From: Pseudomonadota bacterium
GTDB lineage: Bacteria; Pseudomonadota; Gammaproteobacteria; Steroidobacterales; Steroidobacteraceae
Length of the DNA: 64,000 nucleotides
Assembly: GCA_023417315.1 (NCBI GenBank)
Contig: JAEZFW010000025.1
Span: 18,054-82,053 of the forward strand
Direction: 5' to 3'
Under the pieces are notes generated by a model, which made no database searches, was not told the DNA's origin, and was given only the letters and a program-made list of their open reading frames with translations. The translations under genes were made by a program, and so were the position numbers. Of the stretch, positions 60,694-64,000 are shown one piece after another. Within the stretch, counting starts at the first letter, position 1; every line of letters starts with the position of its first letter.

Positions 60694-62532
60694 TCATCGA
60701 GCGGCGCTGCCTTGTGAGCCGCCGCTGTCAGGAAGTGCGAACACGAACAGAGATCCACCGAGCGTCGTGTACTTCGCGAGGTCCTTGTAACCGCCGACGG
60801 CGCCCAGTCCTTCGGTCGACTCGGTCAGCCCGGCTGCCATGCCGATGCCCGCCCATCCGCCGATACCCGAGTAGGTGCCGACGTACTGCTTGCCGTTGTA
60901 CTCATAGGTAAATACGTTACCTATGATGCCCGAGGGCGTCTTGAACTTCCACAGTTCTTTACCGTCCTTCGTGCTAACGGCTTTGATGTAGCCCTCGAGC
61001 GTGCCGTAGAACACGATGTCGCCCGCTGTCGTCAACGCGCCCGACCAGACGGAGAAGCGTTCCGGCTTCGACCACACGATCTTGCCGTTCACCGGATCCC
61101 AGGCGATGAAGTTACCCATTCCGCCATGGCTCTTTGGCGTCGGATACATCGTGAGCGTCGCGCCAACATACGGCTGACCCGCGGTGTATTCGACTTGGAA
61201 CGGCTCGTACGTCATGCAGACATGGTTCGTCGGAACCATGATCAGACCGGACTTACGATCGTAGCTCGCAGGCTGCTGGTCTTTCGTGCCGAGCGCCGCT
61301 GGGCAGATGTCTTTCACGTTGACGTCGGGACCCGTCGTGGCAGGCGAGTATTGCTTGTTCACGACCGGTCGACCCGTCTTCATGTCGACTTTGGTCGCCC
61401 AATTCACCGTCGGGTCGTACTTCTCGGCAACGAGCAACTCGCCGGTGGCGCGGTTCAAGGTGTAAGCAAAGCCGTTACGGTCGAAGTGCACGACTGCTGG
61501 GACTTGCTTGCCCTTGAAGTTCACATCGATGAGCAGGTTCTCATTGACGCCGTCATAGTCCCACTCATCGTGCGGCGTCATCTGGTACGCCCACTTCGCC
61601 ATGCCGGTATCGAGGTCGCGTGCGAAGATCGTCATCGACCAGCGATTGTCGCCTGGACGCTGCGAAGGATTCCACGTGCCGGGATTACCCGTGCCGTAGT
61701 AGACGAGATTGAGCTTGGGATCGAAGGCGTACCAACCCCACGTCGTACCACCGCCCAACTTCCATTGGTCGCCTTCCCAAGTCTTCAACGATGAGTCTTT
61801 GCCGACCGGCGCCATCTTGCCGTTCGTCCAGGTCATCGTCTTCTGCGGGTCGACGAGAATTTCGTTATCTGGGCCGACGCTCCATGCGGTCCAGGCCTTC
61901 TTGCCCGTCTTGATGTCATATGCGATCAAACGGCCGCGAACGCCGAATTCACCGCCCGAAATGCCGGTGATCACCTTGTCCTTGAAGACGTGCGGTGCGT
62001 TCGTGTTCGTCTCGCCGATCTTCGGATCGCCATTCTTCGCGGTCCACACGACCTTGCCGCTGTTCGCATCGAGTGCGACGAGAGTCGTGTCGGCCTGCTG
62101 CAGGAAGATCTTGCCATCGCCGAAAGCGAGGCCCCGATACACTGTGTCACAACACATGACCGGCACGACGCTCGCATCCTGCTTCGGCTCGTACTTCCAT
62201 TTGAACGATTGATCTTTCAAGTTCACCGCGTACACGTTGTTCGGGAACGGCGTGTGCACGTACATCGTGTCGCCGATCACGAGCGGAGAGCCTTCGTGAC
62301 CGCGCAGCACGCCGGTCGACATCGTCCAGGCGACTTGCAGTCGTCCAACGTTACCGGCGTTGATTTGCTTGAGATCGCTGTAGCGGTGATTGGCGTAATC
62401 GCCCGCTTGAGCGGCCCAGTTGGAGGACTTTGCCATGGCCGCTTCTAAATCAGGGGCCGCAGCAACATGCGTAGAAGCGCCCGCAACGGACGCCGCAATC
62501 GCGACTAGAATCAGACGACGCTGAGAGTTCAT
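60694..62532 (-). CDS. xoxF: Lanthanide-dependent PQQ methanol dehydrogenase XoxF
   Basis: A 612-residue periplasmic quinoprotein with signal peptide (1-26). Eight-bladed propeller repeats are visible (for example TYSGIGGWAGIG and GDIVFYGTLEGYIKAV). The adjacent-cysteine ring that packs on PQQ is VMCCDTVYRG. The decisive feature is WDYDGVNE: the second Asp two residues after the catalytic Asp is the XoxF mark that binds a lanthanide, absent from calcium MxaF. It oxidises methanol to formaldehyde (or formate) and passes electrons to XoxG. GAGGAAA precedes the ATG. Confidence 0.95.
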   Translation of the reverse strand: MNSQRRLILVAIAASVAGASTHVAAAPDLEAAMAKSSNWAAQAGDYANHRYSDLKQINAGNVGRLQVAWTMSTGVLRGHEGSPLVIGDTMYVHTPFPNNVYAVNLKDQSFKWKYEPKQDASVVPVMCCDTVYRGLAFGDGKIFLQQADTTLVALDANSGKVVWTAKNGDPKIGETNTNAPHVFKDKVITGISGGEFGVRGRLIAYDIKTGKKAWTAWSVGPDNEILVDPQKTMTWTNGKMAPVGKDSSLKTWEGDQWKLGGGTTWGWYAFDPKLNLVYYGTGNPGTWNPSQRPGDNRWSMTIFARDLDTGMAKWAYQMTPHDEWDYDGVNENLLIDVNFKGKQVPAVVHFDRNGFAYTLNRATGELLVAEKYDPTVNWATKVDMKTGRPVVNKQYSPATTGPDVNVKDICPAALGTKDQQPASYDRKSGLIMVPTNHVCMTYEPFQVEYTAGQPYVGATLTMYPTPKSHGGMGNFIAWDPVNGKIVWSKPERFSVWSGALTTAGDIVFYGTLEGYIKAVSTKDGKELWKFKTPSGIIGNVFTYEYNGKQYVGTYSGIGGWAGIGMAAGLTESTEGLGAVGGYKDLAKYTTLGGSLFVFALPDSGGSQGSAAR

Positions 62533-62591
62533 ACCCGTTTCCTCATGCTCACGTGAAATGAGGCCGATGACACATCAAAAGGAGACTGTGC

Positions 62592-62978
62592 ATGCCAATG
62601 CAATCCTTATGCCACGCTCGAATCGCACTCGCCATGCTTTGTACGTCCGCGCTGTCCTCGTTCCCACCGAGCGCGCTTGCGGATCCGCAGACGAACGACT
62701 TTCCGACGCATGCTCGCGTCGAGTACGTCCTGGATTGCATGGCGCAGTCGGGCGGAAAACTTTCGACTCTGTATCAGTGCTCGTGCGTGATAGACGAAAT
62801 CGCGAAACAATTCAGCTACGACGAATACGTAGAGGCGGCCACTTTTTCGCGTTACGCCTCGCTCGGGGGCGATCGCGGCGGGTTGTTTCGGGATCCGGAG
62901 CAGGGTAGAGAGATGGCGAAGCACTTCCAGAGCGTCGAGCGCGACGCATCGAAGCGTTGCGGTGTGCCCGAGAAGTGA
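62592..62978 (+). CDS. Small exported cysteine-containing protein linked to methanol oxidation
   Basis: A 128-residue protein with a signal peptide (about 1-30, ending ALA). The mature part has four cysteines in EYVLDCMAQSGGKLSTLY, QCSCVIDEIAKQ and a C-terminal KRCGVPEK, so it probably folds with disulfides in the periplasm. It is divergent from xoxF with only 59 bp between starts and has a good AAGGAG site. I have seen such short proteins near quinoprotein genes but know no function. It has no EF-hand, so it is not lanmodulin. Confidence 0.8.
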   Translation: MPMQSLCHARIALAMLCTSALSSFPPSALADPQTNDFPTHARVEYVLDCMAQSGGKLSTLYQCSCVIDEIAKQFSYDEYVEAATFSRYASLGGDRGGLFRDPEQGREMAKHFQSVERDASKRCGVPEK

Positions 62979-62996
62979 CATCGTCGCGTTCACGTG

Positions 62997-64000
62997 TCAG
63001 CTTTGCGGCGTTGGTCCAACGACCACGCCCCAGGGCGTCTTGCCGACCGGAATGGTCTTCACGACGCTCATTGTTTCGACGTCGATGACGCTGACGTCGT
63101 TCGACGGACCATTCGCACTGTAGAGGAGGCGGCCATCCTCGCTGAGCGCCAGGCCCCATGGGCGCGTTCCAACTTCGACCTCTTTGATGAGCTTGTAGCC
63201 CTCGAGATCGATGAAGGCGATCGTGCGACCGCGCCCCGTGCTCAAGTAGATGCGATTGCGCTTCGAATCTAGAATCACCGACATCGGCCGCGTTTCCTTG
63301 CGCATTTGCAGCACTCGCTGCACGGGCTCGCCCTCGGGCACCGTCATTCGATAGAGCGAAGCGTCGAACTCGCCGGACACGTACGCGATGCGACTGTCGG
63401 GCGTGAATGCGGCATCGCGAGGCCGATGGCCCACTTTCACACTGCGCAGGACCTTCAGTGTCGCTGTGTCGATGACGGACACGGCATTGTCGGATTCATT
63501 CGTTACGAGGACGTATTTTCCGTCGGGCGAGATGACGACGCCTTCGGGTTCGCGGCCCACCGGAATGCGCTCGACGACCTTGCCGCTCGCGATGTCGAGG
63601 ACGGAGGTTGTCGCAATGTCTTCGTTCGCCACGAACAGTCGTTTGCCGTCTTTGCCGATGTCGAATTGCTCGGGATCTGAGCCGGCTTTCAGGACTTGCA
63701 GGAGCTTGTACGTGCGCGTGTCGACGACCGCGATTCCATCCGCTGATAAATCGCGCTCGAGCTTGGCGCATTCCGCGTCGGGGACCGACGGCGGGCATTT
63801 TGGCAGTCCGCTCACGGCCACATAGAGTCGTGTGCCGTCGGCGTTGAGCTTCATTCCGCGCGGGCGCTTCCCGACTTCGATCGTGGCGATGACCTGACCT
63901 TTGTCGGTATCGAGAACCGAGACGCTCTGACCATCTTCGTTCGAAACGTAGGCTCTGCCCGCGTGAGAGAGCGCGGGCAGAGCCGTGAGGAGTAAGGAGC
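62997..64000 (-). CDS. YVTN beta-propeller protein of PQQ-linked catabolism (5' end beyond window)
   Basis: At least 334 residues, continuing to the window edge. The frame reads back through a probable signal-peptide end (LLTALPALSHA) followed by GRAYVSNEDGQSVSVLDTDK, so only a few codons are missing. At least six YVTN-type repeats occur (for example RLFVANEDIATTSVLDIASG and YVLVTNESDNAVSVIDTATL). It matches the beta-propeller family found with PQQ-dependent dehydrogenases and is probably periplasmic. It ends 18 bp from the convergent small-protein gene. Confidence 0.88.
   Translation of the reverse strand, partial: SLLLTALPALSHAGRAYVSNEDGQSVSVLDTDKGQVIATIEVGKRPRGMKLNADGTRLYVAVSGLPKCPPSVPDAECAKLERDLSADGIAVVDTRTYKLLQVLKAGSDPEQFDIGKDGKRLFVANEDIATTSVLDIASGKVVERIPVGREPEGVVISPDGKYVLVTNESDNAVSVIDTATLKVLRSVKVGHRPRDAAFTPDSRIAYVSGEFDASLYRMTVPEGEPVQRVLQMRKETRPMSVILDSKRNRIYLSTGRGRTIAFIDLEGYKLIKEVEVGTRPWGLALSEDGRLLYSANGPSNDVSVIDVETMSVVKTIPVGKTPWGVVVGPTPQS

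Noticed and set aside
62592..62978. Lanmodulin
   Set aside because: No EF-hand loops are present; the protein has four cysteines in place of Asp-rich metal loops.

Overview
The window is high-GC bacterial DNA, densely packed with genes and with no rRNA, tRNA, IS element, phage or CRISPR array that I can see. Gene content (non-phosphorylative L-fucose pathway, GH31 alpha-xylosidase, CecR/YbhGFSR-type efflux, NasST-controlled nitrate uptake, XoxF methanol oxidation, soluble Fds formate dehydrogenase) and the many short-tandem-repeat intergenic elements point to a Gammaproteobacterium of the Xanthomonadales/Steroidobacteraceae type. That placement is an inference, made without any database search.

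Layout. 1-5.3 kb: tail of a secreted protein, an outer-membrane beta-barrel with an N-terminal haem motif, a helical exported protein, an ECF sigma factor and a hybrid histidine kinase. 5.5-16.3 kb: an L-fucose catabolic operon on the minus strand (iclR regulator, fucP permease, aldo/keto reductase, fuconolactonase, two-piece UxaA-type dehydratase, SDR, FAH-fold hydrolase), with a lipoprotein GH31 alpha-xylosidase divergent from the regulator. A duplicated 55-bp regulatory block links iclR and GH31. This suits use of fucosylated plant glycan such as xyloglucan. 16.4-21.7 kb: housekeeping and stress genes (membrane protein, M48/TPR protease, RRM protein, FtrA-like regulator with divergent rhodanese, GNAT, zinc-ribbon protein).

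21.8-34.6 kb: nitrogen region. NasS and NasT sit divergent from nrtA-nrtB-nrtCD and a porin. Between them are a near-perfect sigma-54 promoter and a leader RNA with two hairpins and an intrinsic terminator, the expected target of NasT antitermination. Downstream is the most unusual locus of the window: a NirB-like FAD/NAD domain fused to a [2Fe-2S] domain and a membrane cytochrome-b-like domain, then an 11-haem-motif cytochrome c, a DUF3365/Tll0287-like haem protein, a small cytochrome c and a globin. It looks like an NAD(P)H-to-periplasm electron chain acting on a nitrogen oxide.

34.6-50.8 kb: APH/AAA kinase, flavodoxin-fold oxidoreductase, tyrosine-phosphatase-like protein, ferric-reductase-like flavoprotein, pirin, then a TetR regulator divergent from a five-gene ABC-2 efflux operon (HlyD, double ATPase, two permeases, TolC-like lipoprotein), and a few small enzymes. 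50.9-64 kb: a C1 oxidation block on the minus strand: XoxF methanol dehydrogenase with XoxG and XoxJ, glutathione-dependent formaldehyde oxidation (gfa, class III ADH), and NAD-dependent formate dehydrogenase fdsGBA-fdhD-fdsD. S-formylglutathione hydrolase is not in the window.

Several intergenic gaps carry inverted arrays of 7-8-bp tandem repeats (cores GTGACG, GGCCAACT, CCCAGAG, CGCAGAGA, CTAACCA), often touching a stop codon.
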